Below the pieces are notes generated by a model that made no database searches, had not been told where the DNA came from, and saw nothing but the letters and a program-made list of their open reading frames with translations. DNA of 45,990 nt from Ceraceosorus guamensis. Lineage: Eukaryota; Basidiomycota; Exobasidiomycetes; Ceraceosorales; Ceraceosoraceae. A program made the translations under genes and the position numbers. Location: assembly GCF_003144195.1 (NCBI RefSeq), contig NW_020290109.1, positions 1 through 45,990 of the forward strand. Direction: 5' to 3'. Shown here in pieces: positions 31,599 through 41,322 of the stretch. The first letter of the stretch is position 1; the number at the start of each line of letters is the position of its first letter.

Positions 31599-34500
31599 TT
31601 AGTATATCTCGGCCATCATGAGCGCCGCCAGGCTCGTCCAGCCAGTGAACGGTTTGTTCTTTCGGCCTTGTCCTTCGCTCTCTGGATGCGTAGAGTACTG
31701 TTCGGGCGCCGCGGGGGAAAACGTGTAAGGAATCAGCATCGAGCAAATCTTTGGGGGTAAAAGATTGAACGCACCTGTTCCCACGCGAAACCGGTGCGCT
31801 TGTACTCCTACGGGCGCACAGACAAGAGAGGTAATCAGCAATGCGTGCGTCGCTTAGATCTGGGTTCGATAAGAGAAGGGGGGGGGGGGGGGGGGGGGGG
31901 ACCCGCACCTGGTACACATTGTCCACAAATGTCCTTCTGAGCTCCTCGTACAGCTTCCCGCAGCGCATTTGGTGCGGACCAGGCAGCGCAGCGTACTTCT
32001 ACAGTGGTGGGGGAGTGCAGCGAGGTGTGAGGGATGACGGTGCGCCGTAGGGGCAAGAGGACTACGCACCTTGTGCAACGCTCCCAAGGCGAGATAGTTC
32101 ATGGGTGCCCAAGAGGGAGAGCGCCAGTAGTCTGACGGAGAAGAGCGCAGAGAATGAGTCTGTAAATCGAAGCAGAGCACAAAAAGTTGTCGCGCGCGCG
32201 CGCGCGCTCACCCTCGTCTTTGCCGAACAAGACGTCCTGCTTGCTCAGACTTCGGATGCCCGCTTTGCTCCACAGATGCGCTGGATCTTCGATCATGTCG
32301 AGTATAGACTTCAAGTGCGGGCTGTCTGTCGGTAGCAAGCCGAGCAAGAATGGAAAGAGGGAGACGTAGCCCCGATGACAAACGTGAAAGGAGGTGTCTG
32401 ATGGAGGAGGAGGTCAACGATGGGTTCGACCAGACCTCGTCGCGTCGCGTCGCGTCGACTCACCACCTTCGTCCACCGCAGCATCGCAATACAGCTGGTC
32501 TTTTTCGCTCCAGTGCAGATCTAAACGCGGAGCGCGTCGCGCATCATCAGAAAAGCAGATCTGCGACGATTCCGCGCACCCGCGCACCCACACTCACCTT
32601 CGAGGTTCTCTAGTACGCCCTTGTAATGCTCCTCGTACTCTGTTGCGTCTACTTCCTCTCCAGTCGCCTTTGCAATCTTTTGCATCGTCTGCGCAAAGAA
32701 GCCCATCCAGCTGATCAGGTCCAAGTGCAGCTCGCCAGAATGAGGCGTTTGCGCGCGCGGATAATCGTCCAGGCCCGAAGTCAGCACGTGAGTCTTGGTT
32801 CTGCCTCTCCACCTGTAGGCTTCTCGAGATCTCGCCGTCCTGTCCCACTGCTCAATCTCTCCACGTTGTGTTCTCCTGAACCATTGATAGTGCGTCCGCA
32901 GCTTGGGATATATGCGCGCGAGAAAAGAGCGGGCGAGATCCGGGTCGTTGAGGTGCCTTTCGGAGAAGGAGGAGCGCGAGCGCGAGCCAAAGACTTGCTG
33001 AGGCGATGCGTCGCCACCAAAAGAAGCGTCGAACGCGACGTCTCCGGCAGCACCTTGACCCTGCTGTTGCGCAGCCATGAGACGATCAATGTACATGCCC
33101 AAAGCCATCGTCAAGGTTGGCGGGTTGGCATACAGAGGGTATTGCGTCTGAAATTCGCGCGGCACCTTTGTATGCGCGAGAAAAGAGGTCAGCAATCCAG
33201 ATCGCAAGTGCGTTGCGCGATGACACGCACCCGCTTGCGGGCTTCATCACCCAGGATCTGTTCGCGAGCAACCCAGCCATCGTCGTCGATGAGATCGATC
33301 CAAGACTCTAGAATCTCGAGGCTGCAAAGAAAGCGCAAGCTTACTGTGAGCAGTTGCGCTGACGCGGCGACGCGGCGACGCAGCGTCCAACCTCTCACCT
33401 CAGGTCATTATCCCAGACTCCGATGTGCGCCAGATGAAAGCCTTCATCCCTGCAGGCGGCGCAAAAGTCTGAGCAAAGCATCAGCAGCAGGCGACCGCAC
33501 CCTACGCTCACCAGTAGAAGCCTCGCGGAAAGAAGCTCCTGCTAGGCGTTGCGCTAAAGAGCTGCATCTCTTCCGTTAGACGCGGATCCGGTTCAGTAGT
33601 GGCGAGCTCATCAAAGTCCATCGCTCCTGTTCCGGTACTCTCATCCCACGGGTGCTTGAAGCTCCTGTCCACCACGCCCGCTCCGGCCCAATATCCGATG
33701 CCTCCTATCAAGCCGCTCGTCAGTTCCTTTGCGAATCGGACACGAGCAGAGTCGTAGCCTTTTGCTGCGAGCCCGAGCACGCCATCGAAGCGCTCGTCGT
33801 ACGCTTCCCGACTCGCAGATAGAGCAGCTGTGAGCTCCTTGCCACTCAGAGATTTTTCGGCGCCGTTTGTGGTAAAGTAGACATCGAACGAAAAGGCGCC
33901 TTGGAACCCGCGCGCAAAGGCCACCGCATTGGTCGAGCTGGCCAGCTCGTTGGGTAGAGCGAGCAGATGAGCCGGCGGAGGGACATTCTCGTGACCAACT
34001 TCTTGCAAGTGCGATCTGATCGTATCCTGATTCGCTCGATCGATCATGGCTAGGGGGGGGGGAGCGCGCGTGCGAGGTAAGTCGAGTCGAGTCGAGCCTG
34101 GGATGAGCGGGTGAGCGGCATCGCAGCACCGACGGGGCGCCGACTCACTCTGCGTATCCCAAGTCTGATCCACCTTTTCGCCTAGGAAACTCCACGCCTG
34201 CTCGGCCGGCTCCTCTGCATCTGCCGGCTGATTTCTGACCTCTGCAGATTCTCGCACTCCCAGAGTCCACTTGCCTATGCGAGCATCCGCGTGCGTGCTC
34301 GTCACGAACGGTTCGTGCTGCGACGTCGCGGGATGCGCCGGCAGTCCACCAATGTCGTTTGCTGCGTCCTCATCAAAGGTGGCCTCCAATTCGGTGCGCG
34401 ATGAGATGTGCAGGTAGCTCATCACCAAGCAGGGTCGCGCTGCGTGACAGATGCGCATACTGGTGCTGAGCCGAAGCTCTCGCCAGCGCATACACTCGTG

Positions 34501-34924
34501 CTCACTCACCAGCGTCGATGGGCTCACCGCTGATCCTGGCGGTCCAGCCGTGCAAAACTCTGATCCACTCTATCTGCAGCCTGACATTCACCTTGTTATC
34601 CACGATCCACTCTTTACCGTATCCTCGTCCATCGTGATGGGTCCAGCCGTACGATTGAATGTCATCACCGCCTTGTCCAGCTTCGAAGCGGGTGTTTGAA
34701 AAGGTATTGTAGTCTTGCAGGCCGTGCCACGAAAAGGCAAAGAGGGGAGAGTCGGGCAGTCGAGCGCGCACGCCAAAGTATAGACCTGGTCGATAGGTGC
34801 CCCACAGCGACGAGTCTGCCTGGGTGTCGTTGTGATCCGATGAGGCAATCGATTCGCTGAAGATGCTGGCCCAGATCAACAGCGAGAGCGAGAGCGAGGT
34901 CAGCATCAGGCTCAGACGTCGCAT
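31599..34924 (-). CDS. GCS1: ER mannosyl-oligosaccharide alpha-glucosidase I (GH63)
   Basis: Twelve exons: 34510-34924, 34149-34439, 33512-34049, 33399-33449, 33231-33321, 32598-33165, 32464-32520, 32212-32397, 32070-32131, 31909-31998, 31775-31807 and 31599-31697, encoding 826 aa. The enzyme (yeast Cwh41) removes the outermost alpha-1,2-glucose from N-glycans in the ER lumen. A signal-anchor-like start (LMLTSLSLSLLIWASIF) precedes SSLWGTYRPGLYFGVRAR. Further on are FFPRGFYWDEGFHLAHIGVW, YPLYANPPTLTMAL, TSGLDDYPRA, HRGYVSLFPFLLGLL, DYWRSPSWAPMNYLALG and the terminal PFTGWTSLAALMMAEIY, all GH63 hallmarks including the acidic active-site blocks. Length is normal for fungal enzymes. All junction phases agree. 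Intron 34440-34509 holds a 38-of-40-nt-plus copy of paladin-like coding sequence, and intron 31808-31908 holds a 23-base homopolymer. Confidence 0.97.
31878..31900. repeat. 23-base poly-G/poly-C tract in a glucosidase I intron
   Basis: The longest homopolymer in the window. On the transcript it is poly-C beginning only 8-9 nt after the GTGCGG donor of intron 31808-31908, so unlike the other tracts it is at the 5' end of its intron. Confidence 0.92.
34452..34491. repeat. 40-bp sequence shared with 17632-17671 (copy in glucosidase I intron 1)
   Basis: This copy occupies 40 of the 70 nt of intron 34440-34509, in the same orientation as the paladin-like exon copy, at 39 of 40 identical bases. 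It does not contain the donor or acceptor of the intron. Confidence 0.93.
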
Positions 34925-35297
34925 GATTGGCGCCTGTGAGTCGGTGTGCGCAAGGATGAGCTCGCGAGTGTAGAGCGCGTGCGGGTGCGGTGTGAGAGAG
35001 CAACGGTGAACGTCGGTCGAGGCGCTGTTGCAACAGCCGAACGCTGCTTGCCGAAACACGAAGACGCGCCGGCGGCTGATCCGTGCGTTCCAGCAGCATC
35101 ACGTGATGCGCCAAAGGCAAGCTCCGTGTCCACGCGGAGAGCACGCCATGCAAGAGAAGCAGCGCGATGTGTGTGGTGCTCCACGCATGCTTTACACGAT
35201 ACCATTGCACAGATCCCGTCCTTTTCTTATGATCTAAGCATCCACGACTCGCACCCGCCGACCGCCGCATACATTCACATTCGCGCGCTTTTCGATC
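34925..35297. promoter_or_regulatory. Bidirectional promoter, glucosidase I / glutathione S-transferase
   Basis: Only 373 bp separate the two divergent start codons, so control elements are likely shared. One TCACGTGA octamer lies at 35099-35106, near the centre. No good TATA box was seen. Confidence 0.55.
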
Positions 35298-36062
35298 ATG
35301 TCCGCGTCTACGACAGCGGCCGCCGGCGCCTCTTCCACCGACACGCTGACGCTGTACAGCTGGCCAGAGTCGGGCAACAGCTACAAGGTGCGTCTCTTGC
35401 TAGCGCTTCTGGGCGTACCGCATACTGTCAAGAATCTCGATTTCCTCAGTCAAGAGCAGCAGAGCGATTGGTTCCGATCCATCAATCCCAAAGCCGAAGT
35501 CCCGACGCTGGTCCACAATCAGACCACCTTGACCGATTCATCTTCCATTCTGGCCTACATTGCCGCTACGTACGACGACTCGGGCAGGCGTGGGACAGGA
35601 CCATCATCCTATTACGGGCAAGATTTGCTGGAACAAGTCAAGATCATCGAGTGGCTCGCTTTCGCCAACGGATGGGTGCAGCACGGCGTCTTTACCGCTA
35701 GGGCCATCCTCTCGTACGGCGGGCCATACAATGGTCTGGGCCAAAACACGTCCGACGATGCGTTGCTGCAGGTGCGTCTAGCAGACGCCAAAGTGCGCGC
35801 GCACAAGTCGCTAGCCATCATCGACGGAGAACTGGCCAAGGGCGATGGTTGGCTCGTGGGCTACAGACCCACCATTGCGGACATTTCGAATTTCGTCTAT
35901 ATTGCCCTTGCTCCCATGGGGGATGTATCTCTGCAGGCTTATCCTAGCGTTTTGGCCTGGATAGCGGCGATCAAGAAGCTGCCCGGTTTCATTTCCATCC
36001 CTGGTCTGGACGATCCCTTGGTCAGACGGAGAGGCACGCGGTTTGAAGCCGTTACAGAGTGA
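35298..36062 (+). CDS. Glutathione S-transferase-like protein
   Basis: Intronless 254-aa frame. Residues ~17-95 form the thioredoxin-like domain: LTLYSWPESGNSYKVRLLLA for the first strand and helix, EVPTLV carrying the cis-Pro, and TDSSSILAYIA for the glutathione gamma-glutamyl contact. The C-terminal helical domain contains GWLVGYRPTIADISNFVYIA, the conserved N-capping/hydrophobic-staple region. A Ser is plausible as the catalytic hydroxyl near the N-terminus (SGNS), as in many fungal GSTs, but I cannot assign the class. The probable role is cytosolic conjugation or reduction with glutathione. A 16-residue Ala/Ser/Thr-rich leader precedes the domain. It is divergent from glucosidase I, and the lack of introns sets it apart from most neighbours. 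Family confidence is high; substrate unknown. Confidence 0.93.
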   Translation: MSASTTAAAGASSTDTLTLYSWPESGNSYKVRLLLALLGVPHTVKNLDFLSQEQQSDWFRSINPKAEVPTLVHNQTTLTDSSSILAYIAATYDDSGRRGTGPSSYYGQDLLEQVKIIEWLAFANGWVQHGVFTARAILSYGGPYNGLGQNTSDDALLQVRLADAKVRAHKSLAIIDGELAKGDGWLVGYRPTIADISNFVYIALAPMGDVSLQAYPSVLAWIAAIKKLPGFISIPGLDDPLVRRRGTRFEAVTE

Positions 36063-36594
36063 GGCGAGGCGAGGCTGTGCAAGGGGCAGTGTCGTTGTGC
36101 TTCCACTTTGGAGGCGCACAGAAAAGGTGTGCTACCATCGCGGGCCGGCCCGAGCCAGGAGGCTCGATCTTGCACGCCATGCTTGGGAGGGGGAAAGGGA
36201 CATTCTACGCGTTCATGAGCGTGATGGCCGGTCTGTTTACGTGCCAAGAGTCGATATTTCGTGGAGCACGCTTGCGCATAAAGTCGAGCGACGACCGCGT
36301 TCACAGTGGTCGGCAACGGCAACCGAGAAGACAAGATGCGCACCCAGGTCCAGGCTGTTTCTATGTTACGGCGCTTGCACCGTTGGTAAAGGCGACCTAA
36401 CACGTCGGTTCGCGCTGTAAGTCTCGGAAGAGTCGTGGACTCGCTACAACAATCGAATTCAAGGTTCTTCTAGATCGGCATTGGATTGCAGAAACGAGCG
36501 ACGAGACAAGTATGTGGTAAAGACGTGACAAGAAGATCAATCAGAAGAGCAAAGAGTCAGAGAGCGCGGACGGCGACGATGGCGATGGCGATGA
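36063..36594. other. Intergenic spacer between convergent genes, nothing recognised
   Basis: 532 bp between the 3' ends of the GST gene and the GH16 gene. The short open frames overlap in both directions without motifs. This is likely the untranslated ends and terminators of both genes. Confidence 0.45.
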
Positions 36595-38171
36595 TCAAGA
36601 GGTGCATTTGCCGAGCTGCCACATCTTAACATAGTCGACGACCATGCCGCGCTGGCTCGGGTCGGAGGGCCAAGTGGGGAGCCATGTGTTCCTCTGAGCC
36701 CAAAAGTCGGATCTGGCCTTGGTGACGTTGTTGCTGTTGGACCAGGGCTTGCTAATGTCTCCATCCTCAAAGTACCCGTTGGTTCCTCCAGCTGCTACGT
36801 TGAGGATGAGGTAAAAGTCTTGGTCGAAAGGAGCTGCAGCTTTGTTGCTCGAGCCTCCCCACGGTGAGACGATGGCCGTTCCGTTGTCCGAAAAGCGTGG
36901 AAAGCCACCAAGCTCGTAGCGGTCGACTTTGAACTTGGAGATGAAAAAGGGCCTGGAGGGCACTTCTCTCCACACGGTGATGCCTTCCTCGTCCCACTCC
37001 ATACCAAACGTGTAGAACTTTTGGTTGAAAAAGTTTCGGTAGACGCGATCAATGTCGTGGGTGAGCCGGTAGCCATCAAAGTAGGAAAAGGGCCCCCAGT
37101 GCAAGGTGGAGCTGACGACGTTGGCGAGCTCTTGTGATCTCTTGGTCGGAAGGTTGCCCTTGGACTCTACGATGTCGATCTCGCCAGATTTGGGCCACGG
37201 TCCGTAGACTTCATCGCGAGGCATCATCCAGATGGCGGGCCAGAGCCAGTCACCCGTCGGCATGCGTGCGCGCACCTCGACTTTACCGTACTTGATGCTC
37301 TTTGTTCCTTTGGTGGTCAGTCGAGCACTTTGGACGGGCGGAATGATGATTCCTTCGGTCAAGTTGCTTGCGACGGAACAGCTGACGGGATCGCTGGTGT
37401 TTGCGGCGGTACAAGTGCCCGTGGTGGTCAAGTTGAGCTGGTAGCCGTTCATGATGGCAGCCTCGCCGATGCTGTCAGCAGTCAGGGTGGGAACGATGTA
37501 GAGCATGCCGTCCTTGGTGTAGGAATTGTTGGCCGAGTCGGTTGTCCAGTCGAATTGGCTGTTGCCGAAACCTCCGGTCTCTTGCTCATGCTTCCAAATG
37601 GTGGTGTCTAGAGGTCCGTCGAAGTTGTCTTCGAGTACGAGACAGTAGTCGTGCTTCTTGATGCCCAGGTAGCCGGTCACAATCAAGGCGGCAGCACCGA
37701 CGAGTCCGACCAGTACAGGGACCAAGCAAGCAATGAGGTTCTGCGCGTGCGAGAATAGCGCGGGTGGGTCAGCTTGCGTAGCAGGAGCACACCCGCAACC
37801 CCGCGAATCACTTACCTTGCGAGCCTGTTGCTTGCCAAGCTTGGTTTCGCATCTCAGCAGGTGCTCGCGTTCACGATCAGGATCAATGAGTCGCGATTTA
37901 AAAGGGGCGCGCTGAGACGCTGCGCTGAAGTTGGGCGCGGGCGCGCTGCCGGACAGAAAGTTGAACGATGGAGTGGGCTGCGTGAGTGAAAAGAGGGTCG
38001 GTCAGTAAGATCAAGTGCAACCCGCTGACATTCTTCTGGTCCCGCGCGCGCACTCACCGATGCTCCGTACCAAGCAGGCCTTCCAAGCGGAGCGCGGAAC
38101 GAGGAAGGCGAAGAGGGAAGAGGAGACACGTCGTCCTTTTCGACTTGATGAAGGTCACGATCGTCGGTCAT
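36595..38171 (-). CDS. Membrane-anchored GH16 glucanase/transglycosylase-like protein
   Basis: Three exons: 38058-38171, 37816-37977 and 36595-37740, encoding 473 aa. A ~92-residue cytosolic tail, Pro/Ser-rich then basic, precedes one membrane span (NLIACLVPVLVGLVGAAALI), giving type II topology with the catalytic domain outside or in the lumen. The domain starts LVLEDNFDG..D.TIW and contains YGKVEVRARMPTGDWLWPAI and the GH16 catalytic signature GEIDIVESKGN (E-x-D-x-x-E), with several N-glycosylation sequons. The block around GDWLWPAIWMMPRDEVYG resembles beta-1,3-glucan-recognition/laminarinase members of GH16. Kre6/Skn1 share the topology but are longer. Action on cell-wall beta-glucan is likely; the exact linkage is not predictable. 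Introns are 80 and 75 nt with good GT-AG sites. Confidence 0.9.
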
Positions 38172-39376
38172 CGTAAAGAGATAGGGGTGAGGTGAATGTG
38201 CGAACGTCTTTGTGGTGAGTAGGTCAGCTCGTGTCGATGTCAGTGGAGCAAGAATAAACGGAGATGCCAAGCGATCGTATCTATATTTGAGGCCGCCATC
38301 AGCACATCCAGTGATCGGCGGCGACGCGCGCTCTCGTTCGATCACTGCACATCTCTTGAGGACTCGGCAAGGGGCTGGCTAGCCAAAATTCCGCCTACTT
38401 CGCTGCGAAGAATCCGATTCAGGAGTCGAGTCGAGACCCCCATCGTCCCGTCCAGTCCTTGATCGGCAGCTCGAGCTAACGGGATCCACATTCATCTCTC
38501 TGCACTCCGAGCTCCTGGCGCATCTCTCTGCAGTCCGAGCCCCTCTGGCGCCACGATGAAGCACGACGTGGCAATGCAAAAAGCATATTGGAGAGGGCTA
38601 GCCTCGAATACGATGTCCCGAGGGTGGTCTCCCGATGGAGATTCCCGTGTGAGGATGGCTGTCCTTCGAGCATCTCATCCCGCCATGGTGGCTTTCGGAC
38701 CTGTCAGCGTGCTCGACTCCTCGATAAGAGCGCGCGCGCGCACCTCCCCCTCGCGCGAAGCAGCAGAATGGCGGACGGTGAGGAAAGGGACGACGGCGCG
38801 CGCGTCTGAGTCTGAAATTTCCGCGGCGGGTGGAAAGCAAGGTGTGTTCGCTGCGTTCAACAAGCGAGTGCCGACGGACCGGTTCCTCTTGGCTGACACG
38901 GGATGGAGACGCGCACGCGGTTCCAGCACGATAACGTACGCGACATTCGTGAATTCACGAGTCGATGTTCAGGTACCGCGCAGGGGCATCCGTATTGATC
39001 GCACGCGCGATTTTTGGAGAGGAGTCCTCGACCGCGTGCACTACCACTACTCACGACTACTCACGACTGCTTTCGCATCGACCGCGCGCCTCCCCGATAC
39101 CGGAGAATTTGCCAAGATGCGCAAGCCTCGATCGCCTTTCGCGCGTGTCTCTCCCCGAGTCTCCTGCATGCATGCGCGACGCGGACACTTTGCGGCCTCT
39201 CAGAAGGTTTCACAGTCACAATTGTCGTTTGTTTGCAGCGGCTTGCGGCGTGAGACACCACAGTCGTGAGTCACGCTTCGAGATAGCGCGCGCGTGTTTG
39301 CCAGAACCCTAACCCTCCCGCGCTGGTGCCTGCTAGTGAACTGGATCGTGCACACTTCCCACAACTGCCCAAAAAA

Positions 39377-39418
39377 GTCGTGAGTCGCGAGTCGCGAGTC
39401 GCGAGTCGCGAGTGTTGA
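39377..39418. repeat. 7-bp tandem repeat (CGCGAGT)n
   Basis: Four copies flanked by diverged ones (GTCGTGAGT before, GAGTGTTGAG after). The unit is the reverse complement of the repeat at 30064-30095. Confidence 0.93.
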
Positions 39419-40295
39419 GACCGATGCAGATCAAGCTCTTGCGAGCACGCCCGAATCCCAAGTCGTGAGTGGTCAAGGCATATATGCACGGGAATTTATC
39501 AAGGAACCCTGCATGGCTGTGCACGCGCACACGCACGCGCTCCAAACGACAAGGTTCTGCGGCACTCTTTTGATGATCCATGTAGCACCGCGCACACTCG
39601 CGCACGCCCGCACGCACGCACGTCCTTTATCAGACAGCTGCATGCATATCCATGCAGCTGTCTGGGTTAGCGGAGCTTGAAAGACAGCGCGCGCTATCGC
39701 TCCAGCTAGAATCACGAATGTGAATCGGTAAAGCCACGAGGCCCGAAGCACCGACCAGCACCATCCCGCTGCGCCGGACTGAGCTCGGGCGGGCTCGTCG
39801 CACGTCTAGCAAGAGGCTTGTGAAACGATCGCAATGGCGCGATCCCGCAAAGCGGAGCGTGCCGTGCGATCCTATTCTCTCAAAATTTCGCGGGAGTAGC
39901 AACATTGGTAAACCCCCTGACACTGCGTGCGCGTGGCGCGGTCATTCCAGCATTGCCGTATCGCAATTGGCAAGCCGTGGGCCCAGTCCGAAGCGTCCGG
40001 TCAAAGATCTGGTCTCGCGCGGCGGCAGAGACGATCGTATTCTCATTTACTATGATTGGCAGGCCTCCGCGCGTTCATTGATTGTGTTTGGCAGGCCTCG
40101 TGGGAGTCGCAATGGCGTTGGTGGAAGCGTAAAAGTCATGATTGCACCACGTCGACCCCCGTCCACGGCGCGGCCGCCACTGGTGCTAGCTGCAACGCAG
40201 TCTCGGTATGCACTGCGTGTCCCCTGGAGGGAAATCAGGCGGTGTTCACAGCATCTCGTACGCAAAAGCAGCTCGCCTCCTTTTCGAAGATGAGC

Positions 40296-40570
40296 GTCAA
40301 AGGCGGCTCCTTATCGTGGCTGTTCGCGGGCCACACTTCACCAATCGACCTTGCATCCCGACTGTGCACCGGAACGATCTTTCCTTCTCCATCCCGTGGC
40401 CATCCCGTCGGGATCACGCATCCCTCTTGATGGCGCCTGTAGCGTCGGCGATCAGGTTGAGGTGCCTGTCAAAGACGTCTCCTTATCGTGGCTGTTCGCG
40501 GGCCACACGTCATCCATCGACGCGCGCACCAGAACGAGAGAACCTTCTCCATCCCGTGCTCATCCCGTGC
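40296..40570. repeat. Imperfect direct repeat pair of ~100-120 bp
   Basis: Copy A starts at 40296 and copy B at 40468. Both begin GTCAAAG followed by CTCCTTATCGTGGCTGTTCG and CGGGCCACAC, and both end in CTTCTCCATCCCGTG plus CATCCCGT. The offset changes from 172 to about 160 bp, so about 12 bp were gained or lost. The two copies are open in different frames, arguing against coding function. Confidence 0.85.
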
Positions 40571-40742
40571 TCGATCCGTGCATGTCGTTCGTAAAATTGA
40601 GCCACTCGCAGCTCTTCGCCATCGGTCGCCGATACGAGCCGAGCTCCGCACTTCTACTCTGCTCACGTTTACTGCCACTTTTCCAGGCGAGCAAGACTTC
40701 AATCAAGCCCTTGTCGCGGGATTGTCAGTGCCAGAATGATCT

Positions 40743-40776
40743 GCCAGGAAAACGGGATCGCCAGGAAAACGGGATC
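40743..40776. repeat. Exact 17-bp tandem duplication
   Basis: Two head-to-tail copies of GCCAGGAAAACGGGATC in the gene-poor block. Confidence 0.95.
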
Positions 40777-41080
40777 GATCTCTTACCGTGTGCCGCTGCA
40801 GTGCCAAAGCCACGTACTCTCCGTCCGTCGCGGAACCCATCCAGAGACTTTCAGCAATTGCACCAGCATCGCACACCGTACCGTCGTGCGTCCGCTCTCA
40901 AGACTGGCTTTTCGTCGCGCTACAACGCAAGGAAATGATCGGCCCCTGCTAGCACGTTGGAAGTGGAATGTTCTGGGCCCCTTTGCTCTGAGGCGCTACG
41001 GGATACGTCCCGTCCAGGAACGGGACGATGATTGCATCGCCAGGAACATGTCCGTCTGTATCGACAGGATAAGCAAGATG

Positions 41081-41160
41081 TTCGAGTCCGTTTGGCCAGC
41101 GCAGACTGTAGATCGCATCTCTCGAGTCCGTTTGGCCAGCGCAGACTGTAGATCGCATCT
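41081..41160. repeat. 40-bp tandem duplication, 39/40 identical
   Basis: Two adjacent copies containing TCGAGTCCGTTTGGCCAGCG and CAGACTGTAGATCGCATCT. Only the first base differs (T or C). It lies 160 bp upstream of the GT2 start codon, so it may be part of its promoter. Confidence 0.95.
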
Positions 41161-41322
41161 TTCATTGAAGGCGCTTGAGCAAAAAGCACCTTTTAAATCG
41201 CGAGCAGATTCGATCTACACCATCCATTCGTCTCGATGTGCTCATCATCTCCTTTCCCTCAAGTTCTCACGATATCGTCCTCACGACATCACCCTTCCGT
41301 GCGACCATCTCTTGGGCCTGCC

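Larger units (their letters stand above)
38172..41322. other. 3.15-kb gene-poor subtelomeric block with decayed duplications
   Basis: No frame here has a recognisable domain, a good intron pattern or a signal peptide. The longest (237, 195 and 268 aa) are Arg/Ser/His-rich and overlap frames on the other strand. The block is instead built of small duplications: ~28-bp copies at 38493 and 38521, a ~100-120-bp pair at 40296 and 40468, a 17-bp tandem at 40743-40776 and a 40-bp tandem at 41081-41160. It also holds the 7-bp satellite near 39377 and two telomere-like units on the opposite strand (39305-39317). Together these suggest an old, eroding subtelomeric segment in front of the GT2 gene. Confidence 0.6.
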
